A stretch of DNA of 64,000 nucleotides from Xanthomonas bonasiae (GCF_017163705.1 NZ_JAFIWB010000022.1:1-64000); one strand, 5' to 3'. Shown: positions 49,470 through 58,966, numbered from the stretch's first letter. The notes: generated from the sequence alone by a model not told the origin. Numbers and translations: made by a program.

Positions 49470-51283
49470 ACCTGGACGACCGCCGCTACATCGACCTGCG
49501 CATCATCGACGCCTGCCTGCGCGAAGACCTGCGCGGCATCGTCAGCCGCGGCGCCGCCGCCACGCCATCGCCGGCCCTGCTCGCGGCCTGGCCGGCACCA
49601 CTGCCGAACGCGCTGTGGTGGCGTATCGCGCACCTGCCCGACGGCGAACTGTGGCTGCCGCTGCAACGCCGCGGCTATCTGCAGGACCTCAGCGCCTGCA
49701 GCGACGGCTGGCTGCTGCGCGACGGCGACCGCGTCGCCTTCGAATCCGGCGCCGCCACCTGGCTGGCACGGATCAGCGCCGGGCTGGATGCGGACACCCG
49801 GCGCCTGCACCGCGCCTATGCCGACGAAGCGGAGTGCGCGGTACGCCAGCGCGCGCTGGCGCGGCAGGCCTACGCGCAACAGCGCCCGTCGCTGGCCGCC
49901 GCCCTGGACGCAGCCGACGCGCACGAACGCGCCTACCGCTGCGAACAACTGGCTAGCCATCGCGACCATCCGTTCTATCCGACTGCGCGCGCCAAGGTCG
50001 GACTGGACGACGCGCAGCTGCCGCACTATGCGCCGGAGTTCGCGCCGTGCTTCGCGCTGCGCTGGCTGGCGCTGCCGGCGGCCGCGGTGGCGCAGACCAC
50101 GCCGCCGCCGGCGTTCTGGCCGCGTCCGAGCACGCTCGGCCTGGCGCCGGCGCTGGACGCCAGCCACATCGCCTGGCCGCTGCACCCGCTGACCTTCGCG
50201 CGCCTGGGCGAAGCGGACTTCGCGCTGCCAGACGGCGCCATCGCCGCGCCGCAGCCATGGCTACAGGTGCGCCCGTCGCTGTCGGTACGCACCGTCGTCC
50301 CGCTGGACCACCCCGACCACCACCTCAAGCTGCCGTTGCCGATGCGCAGCCTGGGCGCGCTCAACCTGCGCCTGATCAAGCCGTCCACGCTGCACGACGG
50401 ACACTGGTTCGAACGCGTGCTGCGCGCCATCGCCGCGGACGATCCGGCCTTGGGCTCGCGCTACCTGCACGTGGACGAATCCCACGCCGGCCAGGTCGGC
50501 GAGGCGCGCCACCTGGCCTATCTACTGCGCCGCTATCCGCCGTTGCCGGAGGCGACGCTGGTGCCGGTGGCCGGCCTGTGCGCCGCGATGGCGGACGGCC
50601 GCCCGCTGGCGCTGCACCTGGCCGAGCGCTTCCACGGCGGCGACCTGCACGCATGGTGGGACGCCTACCTCGGGTTGATGTGCCAGGTGCACCTGCGGCT
50701 GTGGCTGCGCTACGGCATCGCGCTGGAGGCCAACCAGCAGAACAGCGTGCTGATCTACGCCCCCGGCCGCGCACCGCGCCTGCTGCTGAAGGACAACGAC
50801 GCGGCGCGGGTGAAACTGTCGCGGCTGTATGCGCAGCGGCCGCAACTGGCGCAGTGGGGACCGCCGCGCGACGTGCGCATCGCGGTGGAAGACGAGGCCG
50901 CGCTGGCGCGCATGTTCTGCACCATCATCCTGCAACTGGACCTGCAGGCGGTGCTGGAAGGCCTGGCCGAAGCACAGCCCGCGTTGCGCGCGCCGCTGTA
51001 CGCGCAACTGCGCGCGCGCCTGCACGGTACGCTGCAGGAGCTGCATGGCGAAGGCATCGATACCGCGCCGGCGCAGGCGCTGCTGGCGGCGCCGCGGCTG
51101 CCGGTGAAGTACCTGCTCAGCGCCGGCAGCCTGCTCGGCAAGCAGATCACCGGCGCCGCCGACATCAACAAGTTCTACGGCGACAGCGCGCCCAATCTGC
51201 TGCGCGAGGAGATCGAGGCCGCGGCAGCGCCTGCTGTCGCGGTGCCGGCGCAGGCGGCATCCGCGCACGGAGTGGCGCGATGA
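49466..51283 (+). CDS. xssB: NIS siderophore synthetase (PvsB/XssB-like)
   Basis: A 605-residue IucA/IucC-family NRPS-independent siderophore synthetase. Motifs include LASHRDHPFYPTARAKVGL (ATP/substrate loop), LQVRPSLSVRTVVPLDHPDH, HLKLPLPMRSLGALNLR, GIALEANQQNSVLIYA and LLLKDNDAARV. A FhuF-like C-terminal region ends the protein. NIS enzymes adenylate a citrate carboxylate and condense it with an amine or alcohol. In vibrioferrin, PvsB and PvsD make the two condensations onto citrate. It overlaps both neighbours by four bases. Confidence 0.92.
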   Translation: MNLDDRRYIDLRIIDACLREDLRGIVSRGAAATPSPALLAAWPAPLPNALWWRIAHLPDGELWLPLQRRGYLQDLSACSDGWLLRDGDRVAFESGAATWLARISAGLDADTRRLHRAYADEAECAVRQRALARQAYAQQRPSLAAALDAADAHERAYRCEQLASHRDHPFYPTARAKVGLDDAQLPHYAPEFAPCFALRWLALPAAAVAQTTPPPAFWPRPSTLGLAPALDASHIAWPLHPLTFARLGEADFALPDGAIAAPQPWLQVRPSLSVRTVVPLDHPDHHLKLPLPMRSLGALNLRLIKPSTLHDGHWFERVLRAIAADDPALGSRYLHVDESHAGQVGEARHLAYLLRRYPPLPEATLVPVAGLCAAMADGRPLALHLAERFHGGDLHAWWDAYLGLMCQVHLRLWLRYGIALEANQQNSVLIYAPGRAPRLLLKDNDAARVKLSRLYAQRPQLAQWGPPRDVRIAVEDEAALARMFCTIILQLDLQAVLEGLAEAQPALRAPLYAQLRARLHGTLQELHGEGIDTAPAQALLAAPRLPVKYLLSAGSLLGKQITGAADINKFYGDSAPNLLREEIEAAAAPAVAVPAQAASAHGVAR

Positions 51284-52452
51284 AGCGCGTGCTCGGCCCG
51301 GTACTGGCCGCGCACTACCTGGCCGCGTTCACCGCGCTGGGCATGCCGCTGTTCCTGCCGCAGGTACTGCAACAGCTGGCGCCGGGCGCGGCGATCGGCT
51401 GGAGCGGCGTGCTGTACGTGCTGCCGACGCTGTGCACCGCGCTCACCGCCGGCGCCTGGGGCCGGCTGGCCGACCGCTACGGACGCAAGCGCTCGCTGCT
51501 GCGCGCGCAGCTGGGCCTGGCGCTGGGGTTCGCGATGGCCGGCTTCGCCCCCGACCTGGGCTGGCTGGTGGCCGGGCTGGTGGTGCAAGGCGCCTGCGGC
51601 GGTTCGCTGGCCGCGACCAACGCCTATCTGACCACGCAGGCACGGACCGGGCCGCTGGCGCGCGCGCTGGACTGGACCCAGTTCTCGGCGCGGCTGGCGA
51701 TGGTCACCGCGCCGGCGCTGCTCGGTCTGGCCAGCGCGCTGGGCCCGGCGCAATCGCTGTACCGCTATCTGGCGCTGCTGCCGCTGCTCGCCTTCGCGCT
51801 GAGTTGGCGACTGCCTGCCGACCCGCCGCGGCCACGCCACGCCGCCGCTGCGGCGAATGCCGCCGCGCACGACGACGCCGGCCGGCGCCGGCAGCGCTGG
51901 GCACTGTGGAGCACGCAGTTCCTGTTCTGCTTCGCGATGGTGGTGACCTTCCCATACTTCCTGCCCTACGCGCAGGCGCAGGGCATCGGCAACGCCGCGG
52001 CCGCGGGCCTGCTGTACAGCCTGCCGCACCTGGTCTACCTGGTGCTGCTGCCGTGCTGGCGCGGCAGCGAGCACCGCGCCTCGCCGCTGCCGGCCGGGCT
52101 GGCGCTGTTCGCGCTGGCCTGCCTGCTGCAGGCGGTGCTGCAGGCGCCAGCGTGGCTGATCGCCGCGCGCCTGCTGTTCGGCGTGGGCATGTGGATGGCG
52201 CTGCGCGGACTCAACCGCAGCCTGGCCGGCATCGCCAGCGCGCACGCCGCCGGGCAGTTGTTCGGCCGCTTCGATGCATTCGGCAAGTACGCCGGCGTGG
52301 CCGGCGGCGCGCTCGCCGGCGCCCTGGTGCAAGGCCACGGCCTGGCCGTGCCGTTCCTCGCCGCGGCCGCCGCGGCCCTGCTGGCGCTGGCGCCGGCCCT
52401 CTCGCTCACTTCCGTACGGAGAACCGCGCATGTCCCCGCTCGCGACGCATGA
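51280..52452 (+). CDS. xssC: MFS siderophore exporter (PvsC/XssC-like)
   Basis: A 390-residue major facilitator protein with about 12 helices, starting MKRVLGPVLAAHYLAAFTAL. The loop 2-3 signature is GRLADRYGRKRSLLRAQLGL. The middle loop is hydrophilic and Ala/Arg-rich (about residues 185-208). It lies between two NIS synthetase genes, as PvsC does in vibrioferrin loci, so it is assigned to siderophore export across the inner membrane. It overlaps the previous gene by four bases and the next by 23, showing a compact operon. Confidence 0.88.
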   Translation: MKRVLGPVLAAHYLAAFTALGMPLFLPQVLQQLAPGAAIGWSGVLYVLPTLCTALTAGAWGRLADRYGRKRSLLRAQLGLALGFAMAGFAPDLGWLVAGLVVQGACGGSLAATNAYLTTQARTGPLARALDWTQFSARLAMVTAPALLGLASALGPAQSLYRYLALLPLLAFALSWRLPADPPRPRHAAAAANAAAHDDAGRRRQRWALWSTQFLFCFAMVVTFPYFLPYAQAQGIGNAAAAGLLYSLPHLVYLVLLPCWRGSEHRASPLPAGLALFALACLLQAVLQAPAWLIAARLLFGVGMWMALRGLNRSLAGIASAHAAGQLFGRFDAFGKYAGVAGGALAGALVQGHGLAVPFLAAAAAALLALAPALSLTSVRRTAHVPARDA

Positions 52453-54193
52453 CCCGCTGCACGACCCGTGGTACGACAGCCTGGCGCAAGCGCAGGCGAT
52501 CACCTGCTGGCTCAACTGCTACCTGCGCGAAGTGGCGATCGGCCGCGGCCAGGCCGACTTCGACTACCGCGGCCTGGACCGTCCCGGCATCGCCAGCGCC
52601 GGCGAGCGCTGGCTGCGCCTGCAGCTGCCTTCCGGCGCCGCGTTGTGCCTCCGCCTGGCCCAGGCCGACACGCTCGGCCGCTGCCGTTTCGACTCGGCGC
52701 CGTACCTGAAGGCCAACGGACAGCCGTGGCATTGCCTGGACGCGACGGCGCTGGTGCGCCTGTTGCTGCAGGAACTGGCCGACGGCGAGGCGTTCAACGC
52801 CGAATTGCTCGCGCAGAGCGACAACAGCATCGCGGTGACCGCGCAGCTGCTGCGCTGCGCCGACGCCGCCGCGCCCAGCGGCGAGGCGATGATCGATGCC
52901 GAGCAATCGATGCTGTGGGGACACGCGCTGCATCCGACACCGAAGAGCCGCGAAGGCGTGCCGCTGGCGCAGGTGCTGGCCTGCGCGCCGGAGGCGCGCA
53001 GCCGCTTCCCGCTGTTCTGGTTCCGCATCGACCCGCGCCTGTACCGCGCTCAGGGCCAGGACGTGCGCGCCACGCTGGCGCAGGCCGGCGGCGCAGCGAA
53101 TCTGTATCCGTGCCATCCATGGGAAGCCGAGCGCGTGCTCGCGCACCCGCTGCTGCGCCAGGCGCAGGCGCGCGGCTGGATCGAACCGCTGGGCGAACGC
53201 GGCCTCGCGCTGCGCCCGATCTCGTCGGTGCGCACGCTCTACCACACCGACCTGGACTACTTCCTCAAGCTGTCGGTGCATGTGCGCCTGACCAACTGCG
53301 TGCGCAAGAACGCCTGGTACGAACTGGAAAGCGCGGTCGCATTGACCCGCCTGCTGGCGCCGGCCTGGCGCGAACTGGCGCAGCGCGTGCCGGGCTTCCA
53401 GGTGCTGCTGGAACCGGCCGCCACCGACCTGGATTTCTCGGCGCTGGGCGGCGATGCGCAGGCCTGCCGCGCGCTCGGCGAAAGCTTCGGCATGCTCTAC
53501 CGGCAGGCCATCCCCGCGCCGCAACGGCTGCGCTTCCAACCGCAGGTCGCCGGCGCGCTGTTCACCCGCGACGCGCGCGGCGATGCCGCCTGCGCCGCGC
53601 CGCTGCAGGCGCTGGCACGGCGCCACGGCAGCCTGGATGCGGCCACCACGGCCTGGTTCCGGGCCTATGCGCGACTGCTGCTGGACGGGGTCTGGAGCGC
53701 CTGGTTCGACTACGGCATCGTGCTCGAGCCGCACCTGCAGAACACCGTGATCGGCTGCGCGGACGGCCTGCCGGCGCGGGTCTGGATCCGCGATCTGGAA
53801 GGCACCAAGCTGCTGCCGGCGCGCTGGCCGGCCGCGCGCCTGCACGGCATGTCCGAAACCGCGCGGCAGTCGCTGTACTACAGCGCCGAACAGGGCTGGA
53901 ACCGGATCGCCTACTGCGCGCTGGTCAACAATCTGGCCGAGGCGATCTTCCATCTGGCCGACGGCCACGACCACCGCGAGCGGCGGCTGTGGCGGATCGT
54001 CGGCGAGATCGCGCAAGCCTGGCAGCAGCGCCACGGCCCGCAACCGGCGCTGCAGGCCCTGCTCGACGGCGCGCCGCTGCCGGCCAAGAACAATCTGCGC
54101 CTGCGCCTGCTGCAACGCGCCGACCGCCATGCCGACTACACCCTGCTGCCCAATCCGATCGTCATGCCGGCGCAACGGCAGGCCGCGGCATGA
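52430..54193 (+). CDS. xssD: NIS siderophore synthetase (PvsD/XssD-like)
   Basis: A 587-residue IucA/IucC-family synthetase. The ATG at 52430 follows CGGAG and lies inside the end of the exporter gene. Motifs include NLYPCHPWEAERVL, LRPISSVRTLYHTDLDYFLK, KLSVHVRLTNCVRKN and GIVLEPHLQNTVIGCADGLP. In vibrioferrin synthesis PvsD condenses citrate with L-serine. It is paired with the upstream synthetase, and the two differ enough to act on different carboxylates. It overlaps the decarboxylase gene by four bases. Confidence 0.92.
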   Translation: MSPLATHDPLHDPWYDSLAQAQAITCWLNCYLREVAIGRGQADFDYRGLDRPGIASAGERWLRLQLPSGAALCLRLAQADTLGRCRFDSAPYLKANGQPWHCLDATALVRLLLQELADGEAFNAELLAQSDNSIAVTAQLLRCADAAAPSGEAMIDAEQSMLWGHALHPTPKSREGVPLAQVLACAPEARSRFPLFWFRIDPRLYRAQGQDVRATLAQAGGAANLYPCHPWEAERVLAHPLLRQAQARGWIEPLGERGLALRPISSVRTLYHTDLDYFLKLSVHVRLTNCVRKNAWYELESAVALTRLLAPAWRELAQRVPGFQVLLEPAATDLDFSALGGDAQACRALGESFGMLYRQAIPAPQRLRFQPQVAGALFTRDARGDAACAAPLQALARRHGSLDAATTAWFRAYARLLLDGVWSAWFDYGIVLEPHLQNTVIGCADGLPARVWIRDLEGTKLLPARWPAARLHGMSETARQSLYYSAEQGWNRIAYCALVNNLAEAIFHLADGHDHRERRLWRIVGEIAQAWQQRHGPQPALQALLDGAPLPAKNNLRLRLLQRADRHADYTLLPNPIVMPAQRQAAA

Positions 54194-55386
54194 GCCTGCG
54201 CATCGATCCGGCGCCGCTGGCGGCCGCGCTGGCGCAGTTGCGCGAGCGCGGCGACGGACCAGTGTGCGCCTACGTCTATGACCTGGCGGCGCTGCGCCAC
54301 CATGCCGAAGCGATGCGCACGCAGCTACCCGCCGAGTGCGAGCTGTACTACGCGGCCAAGGCCAATGCCGAACCGCCGCTGCTGCGCACGCTGGCGGCGT
54401 GGGTGGACGGTTTCGAGGCGGCTTCCGGAGGCGAGCTGCAATGGCTGGGCGACCACCAGCCGGGGCGGCCGTTGCTGTTCGGCGGTCCCGGCAAGCTCGA
54501 CGCCGAACTGCGCCTGGCCACGTCGCTCCCGCAGTGCACGCTGCACGTGGAGAGCCTGGGCGAACTGCAGCGGCTGGCGCGCATCGCCGCGCACGCCGGG
54601 CGCCGCGTGCCGCTGTTCCTGCGCATGAACATCGCCGTGCCCGGCATGCAGGACACGCGCCTGGTGATGGGTGGGCGGCCCTCGCCGTTCGGGCTGGACG
54701 CGCTCGACCTGGAGGCGGCCATGCGGCTGCTGCGCGACGCGCCGGCGCTGCAGCTGGCCGGCTTCCACTTCCACCTGATGTCGCACCAGTGCGACGCGCA
54801 GGCGCAGCTGCGCCTGGTCGCCGGCTATCTGCAGACCGTGCAGGGCTGGCGCCAGGCCTACGCGCTGGGTCCGCTGACGGTCAACGCCGGCGGCGGCTTC
54901 GGCGTGAACTACGCCGATGCGACGGCCTCGTTCGACTGGTCCGGGTTCTGCGCCGGCCTGCCGGCGCTGCTGCGCACGCACGGCGACGGCCTGCGCCTGC
55001 GCCTGGAGCCGGGCCGCTACGTCAGCGCGAGCTGCGGCTGGTACCTGATGGAGGTGCTCGACATCAAGCGCAGCCATGGCGAGTATTTCGCCATCGGCCG
55101 CGGCGGCACCCATCACTTCCGCACCCCGGCCGCGCAAGCCCACGACCATCCGTTCCTGGTGCTGCGCGGCACGCAGCCACCGTTGCTGCGCGACACGCGG
55201 GTGACCCTGGTCGGCCAGCTGTGCACGCCCAAGGACGTGCTGGCGCGCGCGCAACCGGTCGCGGCGCTGGCGCCGGGCGACTGCCTGGCGTTCCCGCTCG
55301 CCGGCGCCTATGCCTGGAACATCTCGCACCAGCGGTTTTTGATGCACCCGCCGCCGCAGATGCTGTTCGTGGACGAGACGGGCTAG
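54190..55386 (+). CDS. xssE: PLP-dependent decarboxylase (PvsE/XssE-like)
   Basis: A 398-residue fold-type III decarboxylase related to diaminopimelate decarboxylase. The PLP lysine is K57 in LYYAAKANAEP, the phosphate loop is NAGGGFGVNY, and the usual Cys-x-x-x-Asp active-site pair is present as QLCTPKDVL. The barrel motif is GFHFHLMSHQ. In vibrioferrin synthesis PvsE decarboxylates the seryl unit to ethanolamine on the citrate intermediate. Last gene of the operon. Its final bases overlap the convergent AraC-type gene by four (55383-55386), and I see no terminator between them. Confidence 0.9.
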   Translation: MSLRIDPAPLAAALAQLRERGDGPVCAYVYDLAALRHHAEAMRTQLPAECELYYAAKANAEPPLLRTLAAWVDGFEAASGGELQWLGDHQPGRPLLFGGPGKLDAELRLATSLPQCTLHVESLGELQRLARIAAHAGRRVPLFLRMNIAVPGMQDTRLVMGGRPSPFGLDALDLEAAMRLLRDAPALQLAGFHFHLMSHQCDAQAQLRLVAGYLQTVQGWRQAYALGPLTVNAGGGFGVNYADATASFDWSGFCAGLPALLRTHGDGLRLRLEPGRYVSASCGWYLMEVLDIKRSHGEYFAIGRGGTHHFRTPAAQAHDHPFLVLRGTQPPLLRDTRVTLVGQLCTPKDVLARAQPVAALAPGDCLAFPLAGAYAWNISHQRFLMHPPPQMLFVDETG

Positions 55387-56288
55387 CGGGCGTCGCGCTG
55401 TACCGGTACGCAGATGTCGGCGCGCAGTTCGGCTTCGGCCACCGTTTCCGGATCGTCCAGATACAGGTAGTGCAACGGCGCAGCGCGCAGCGCATAGCCA
55501 CTGCCCGGCAGCCAGTCGGCCAGCACCCGATCCAGCGCGTCCTCCAGCTGCGCGTAGCTGCCGACCTGGCGCAGCAGCGCGTAGTCGCCGCCGCCCAGCG
55601 TGCGCAGCGCGAACGGCGCCGGCGGCGCGACCGCGGCGTCGAACCCCATCGCGCACTCGAAGAGGTGCTCGCGCGCGGACACATCACGATGGTCGCTGAG
55701 CGGAATGCCGACCAGTGCCTGCAGCCGCTCGGCCACGCCGGCACGCTGCGCCCAGGCGAACAGGCGGCCGAAGCCGGCATCCAGCGCATCGAAGGCGCCG
55801 CGCCGGCGCAGCACCACCACCTCGAACGGCGCCAAGGTCCGCACCGCGATCCGCAACGGTGCCGGTGCCGCATCCACGGCCTGCCGCGGCGGCTGCGCCA
55901 GCGCCTGCGTTCGTGCGGCCAGCGCCGCCGGATCGGCACGCAGCTGGCTGGGGCTGGCGTCGAGCGCATTGCGGAAACTGCGCGCCAGCGCCTGCGGCGT
56001 CTCGTAGCCCACGGCCAGCGCGATCTCGGTGATCGAGCCGGTGCCGGCAAGCAATTGCAACGCGTGCAGCAGGCGCAGCCGAGTCACGGTGCGGCCGACG
56101 GTTTCGCCGGTCATGGCGCGGTAGACGCGATGGAAGTGGAACGGCGACTGGTGCGCCACCGCGGCCAGCTCGGCCAGGCCGGGCAAGGCCGCGCGCGCCT
56201 GCACGCACTGCTGCAGGTGTGCGAGCGCGCGTTCGATGCCGCGCTGCTGGGAAGACATCCGCGTCTGTCGCATGGCCGATCTCCGCAA
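55383..56288 (-). CDS. AraC-family regulator with GyrI-like effector domain
   Basis: A 301-residue protein with an N-terminal AraC helix-turn-helix domain (about 12-110: SPFHFHRVYRAMTGETVGRT, ITEIALAVGYETPQALARSF). The C-terminal GyrI-like/SOUL ligand-binding domain runs from about 145 to 295 (FEVVVLRRRGAFDALDAGFG, FALRTLGGGDYALLRQVGSY). Such proteins resemble Rob/SoxS-type drug-sensing regulators. Three ATGs near the start (codons 1, 6, 11) are possible; the longest is given. It is convergent with the siderophore operon, so a regulatory link is not implied. Confidence 0.85.
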   Translation of the reverse strand: MRRSAMRQTRMSSQQRGIERALAHLQQCVQARAALPGLAELAAVAHQSPFHFHRVYRAMTGETVGRTVTRLRLLHALQLLAGTGSITEIALAVGYETPQALARSFRNALDASPSQLRADPAALAARTQALAQPPRQAVDAAPAPLRIAVRTLAPFEVVVLRRRGAFDALDAGFGRLFAWAQRAGVAERLQALVGIPLSDHRDVSAREHLFECAMGFDAAVAPPAPFALRTLGGGDYALLRQVGSYAQLEDALDRVLADWLPGSGYALRAAPLHYLYLDDPETVAEAELRADICVPVQRDAR

Positions 56289-56376
56289 GGTCGCGCCAGT
56301 GTGCCGCGCCGCGCGGCGCCACGCGTTCCCGATCTTGCGCCGATCGCCCAGCCCGCTCGCCCCGCCCCGGGCTGCG

Positions 56377-57606
56377 CTAGTGCGCCTGCGCCGGCAGCGG
56401 ACGCCGGCTCGGCAGCAGCGCCGCCACGATGCCCAGCAGCGGCAGATAGGACATCGCCTGGTACACGAACACGATGCCCTCGCGGTCGGCGAGCAGGCCG
56501 AGTACCGCCGCGCCCAACCCGCCCATGCCGAAGGCGAAGCCGAAGAACAGCCCGGAGATGGTGCCGATGCGGCCTGGCATCATTTCCTGCGCGTACACCA
56601 GGATCGCCGAGAACGCCGAGGACAGCACGAAGCCGATCAGCACGGTCAGTGCGGTCGCCGCATGCAGCCCCACGTACGGCAGCGCCAGCGCGAACGGCGC
56701 CACGCCCAGGATCGACACCCAGATCACCGGCTTGCGCCCGATCCGGTCGCCGACCGGGCCGCCGATCAGCGTGCCCAGCGCCGAGGCCAGCAGGAACGCG
56801 AACAGGTGCAGCTGCGCGCTCTGCACCGACACCCCGAAGCGCTGAATCAGATAGAACGTGTAGTAGCTGCTCAGCCCGGCGATGTAGAAATACTTGGAGA
56901 AGATCAGCAGCAGCAGGATCGCCACGATCCGCAGCACGGTCTTGCGCGGCAATGCCGGCGCCGTGGCGAGCGGCCGCGGCGCGGCGCGTACCGCCTGCAG
57001 GTGCAGCGCGTACCAGCGGCCGACGTAGGACAGCAGGGCGATGCCGAGCAGCGCCGCGGCGCCGAACCAGGCCACGGCGTGGCGGCCGTTGGGCACGATC
57101 ACCGCCGCGGCGATCAGCGGCCCCAGCGCGGTGCCGGTGTTGCCGCCGACCTGGAACACCGACTGCGCCAACCCATGCCGCCCGCCCGAGGCGAGCCGCG
57201 CGATGCGCGAGGATTCGGGATGGAAGATCGCCGAGCCGATCCCGACCAGCGCCGCGGCCAGCAGCACCATCGCGAAGCTCGGCGCATACGCCAGCAGCAG
57301 CAGGCCGCACAGGGTCGAGGTCATGCCCAGCGGCAGCGAGTACGGCGCCGGGCGGCGATCGGTGCGCAAGCCGATCAGCGGCTGGAACAGCGAGGCGGTC
57401 AGCTGGTAGGTCAGCGTGATCATCCCGACCTGGGCGAAGCTGAGCTGGAACTGGCCCTTCAGCACCGGGTACAGCGCCAGGATCAGCGACTGCATCATGT
57501 CGTTGATCAGGTGCGAGGAAGTGATCGCGGCGAGGACCCCGGCCACTACCGGGCGGGGCGTGGCGGCGGCAGGGACGGTGGCGGCGGCAGGGCGCAGGCT
57601 CGACAT
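56377..57606 (-). CDS. Fsr-type MFS efflux transporter
   Basis: A 409-residue major facilitator close to the fosmidomycin-resistance family. Family features are LAAITSSHLINDMMQSLILA, LYPVLKGQFQLSFAQVGMIT, GSAIFHPESSRIARLASGGR, HGLAQSVFQVGGNTGTALGP and LGTLIGGPVGDRIGRKPVIW. About 12 helices. The ATG at 57606 was chosen because upstream residues are non-hydrophobic and overlap the divergent gene. The 66-base divergent gap to an AraC regulator suggests control by that regulator. Natural substrate unknown. Confidence 0.9.
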   Translation of the reverse strand: MSSLRPAAATVPAAATPRPVVAGVLAAITSSHLINDMMQSLILALYPVLKGQFQLSFAQVGMITLTYQLTASLFQPLIGLRTDRRPAPYSLPLGMTSTLCGLLLLAYAPSFAMVLLAAALVGIGSAIFHPESSRIARLASGGRHGLAQSVFQVGGNTGTALGPLIAAAVIVPNGRHAVAWFGAAALLGIALLSYVGRWYALHLQAVRAAPRPLATAPALPRKTVLRIVAILLLLIFSKYFYIAGLSSYYTFYLIQRFGVSVQSAQLHLFAFLLASALGTLIGGPVGDRIGRKPVIWVSILGVAPFALALPYVGLHAATALTVLIGFVLSSAFSAILVYAQEMMPGRIGTISGLFFGFAFGMGGLGAAVLGLLADREGIVFVYQAMSYLPLLGIVAALLPSRRPLPAQAH

Positions 57607-57672
57607 GGCGGACCGGTCAGTGGGGGCTCGGCGCGCATGGTAGGCTGACCCGCCTCGACCTTCCTGCGCAAC

Positions 57673-58476
57673 ATGCCCACCACTCGTCGAGAAAAGGACA
57701 GGGAGACCGCCAGCGTCGCGCCGGCCGCGTGGAGCATCGACGACGCGCCCGCCGACGTGGTGTGCAAGCCCGCCGACTATCCCAGCGAAACCGCCATCGC
57801 TCCGCACCGGCATGCGCGCCACCAGCTGGTCTACGCGCTGCACGGGCTGATGGTGGTGCGCTCCGGCCAGGGCCACTGGGTGGTGCCGAGCACCCGCGCG
57901 CTATGGATGCCGGCCGGCACCGTGCACAGCGTGCGCTGCGTCGGCACGCTGGGGATGCGCAGCCTGTACATCCGCCCCGGCGCGATCGCCGGCATGCCGG
58001 CGCAGCCCACGGTGATGGCGGTGGAGCCGCTGCTGGAAGCGCTGATCCGCAGCGCCGCCAGCGTGCCCTGGGACCACGCCGCCGACTCGCGCGACGGACG
58101 CCTGATGCGGCTGATCCTGGACGAGCTGCACGCCCTGCCGGCGCTGCCGCTGCACCTGCCGCAGGCGCACGATCCGCGCCTGCTGCGCATCGGTGCCGCG
58201 CTCGATGCCGATCCCGCCGACGGCACCACCCTGCACGACTGGGCGGCGCGGCTGGGCGTGGACGTCAAGACCATCCAGCGCCTGTGCCGGCGCGAACTGC
58301 AGATGAGCTTCGGCCAATGGCGGCAGCAGCTGCGCCTGCTGCGCGGGCTGGAACGGCTGGCCGCCGGCGACCGCATCATCGACGTGGCGCTGGAACTGGG
58401 CTACGACAGCCCCAGCGCGTTCACCGCGATGTTCAAGCGCCAGTTCGGCCAGCCGCCGAGCCAGTTCTTCCGTTAG
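57673..58476 (+). CDS. AraC-family regulator divergent from the Fsr-type transporter
   Basis: A 267-residue cupin/AraC protein. The N-terminal cupin has IAPHRHARHQLVYALHGLMV and ALWMPAGTVHSVRCVG. The C-terminal double helix-turn-helix contains LGVDVKTIQRLCRRELQMSF and IIDVALELGYDSPSAFTAMF, ending FKRQFGQPPSQFFR. It is likely the local regulator of the transporter on the other side of the 66-base gap. Its 3' end is the parent-like sequence of the decayed fragment near 59.9 kb. Confidence 0.88.
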   Translation: MPTTRREKDRETASVAPAAWSIDDAPADVVCKPADYPSETAIAPHRHARHQLVYALHGLMVVRSGQGHWVVPSTRALWMPAGTVHSVRCVGTLGMRSLYIRPGAIAGMPAQPTVMAVEPLLEALIRSAASVPWDHAADSRDGRLMRLILDELHALPALPLHLPQAHDPRLLRIGAALDADPADGTTLHDWAARLGVDVKTIQRLCRRELQMSFGQWRQQLRLLRGLERLAAGDRIIDVALELGYDSPSAFTAMFKRQFGQPPSQFFR

Positions 58477-58566
58477 CGGCGCCGAGCGCGCGGCGGCGGC
58501 AGCGCAGCGGCGCCGCATCCGCTGCCGCGCCACCGCCACCGCCACCTGCAGGCTGGGGGCGCACGA

Positions 58567-58938
58567 TCAGGCAGCGGATTCGGATCTGGAAGCGGCGGAC
58601 GCGCGGCGTTCGCTGATACGTTCGACCGTCTGCATGTGTTCCGTGCCCCACTCGCACAGCCCTCCCAGTGCGGTCGCCAGGGATTGCCCGAAAGGGGTCA
58701 GCGAATACTCGACCTTGGGCGGGATCTCCTGGAAGTCGATGCGCGCGACGACCTGATCGCGCTCCAGCTCCTTGAGTTGCTGGATCAGCACCTTGTCGGT
58801 CACGCCGCCGATGGCGCGCCGCAATTCGCCATAGCGATGAACGTTCTTCGCCAGATTGTAGAGAATCAGCGGCTTCCACTTGCCGCCGAGCACGGACAGG
58901 GCGGCCTCGAGACCGCAACTGAAAGTGGTGTTGGCCAT
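58567..58938 (-). CDS. HxlR-family regulator
   Basis: A 123-residue winged-helix protein of the HxlR/YodB type: GLEAALSVLGGKWKPLILYN (family signature), GELRRAIGGVTDKVLIQQLK and VEYSLTPFGQSLATALGGLC. The cysteine near the N-terminus (TFSCGLE, C8) is the position used for thiol or quinone sensing in several family members. It is divergent from an SDR oxidoreductase across a 97-base gap with a palindrome, so it probably represses that gene under normal conditions. Confidence 0.92.
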   Translation of the reverse strand: MANTTFSCGLEAALSVLGGKWKPLILYNLAKNVHRYGELRRAIGGVTDKVLIQQLKELERDQVVARIDFQEIPPKVEYSLTPFGQSLATALGGLCEWGTEHMQTVERISERRASAASRSESAA

Positions 58939-58954
58939 GATCCGATCGCTCCGA

Positions 58955-58966
58955 AGGTACTTACCT
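58955..58966. promoter_or_regulatory. Probable HxlR operator
   Basis: AGGTA-CT-TACCT is a perfect 5-bp inverted repeat in the divergent gap, 16 bases from the regulator start. GGTGCATACTATTC follows it. AT content rises from 58970 to 59000, where the SDR promoter must lie. Confidence 0.5.

Noticed and set aside
48425-57419. Very long plus-strand frames across the siderophore genes (for example 48425-51283, 52468 onward and 54336-57419)
   Set aside because: They are overlapping frames of xssA to xssE and the genes after them. The alternative frames carry ATP-grasp, NIS, MFS and PLP motifs; these do not.
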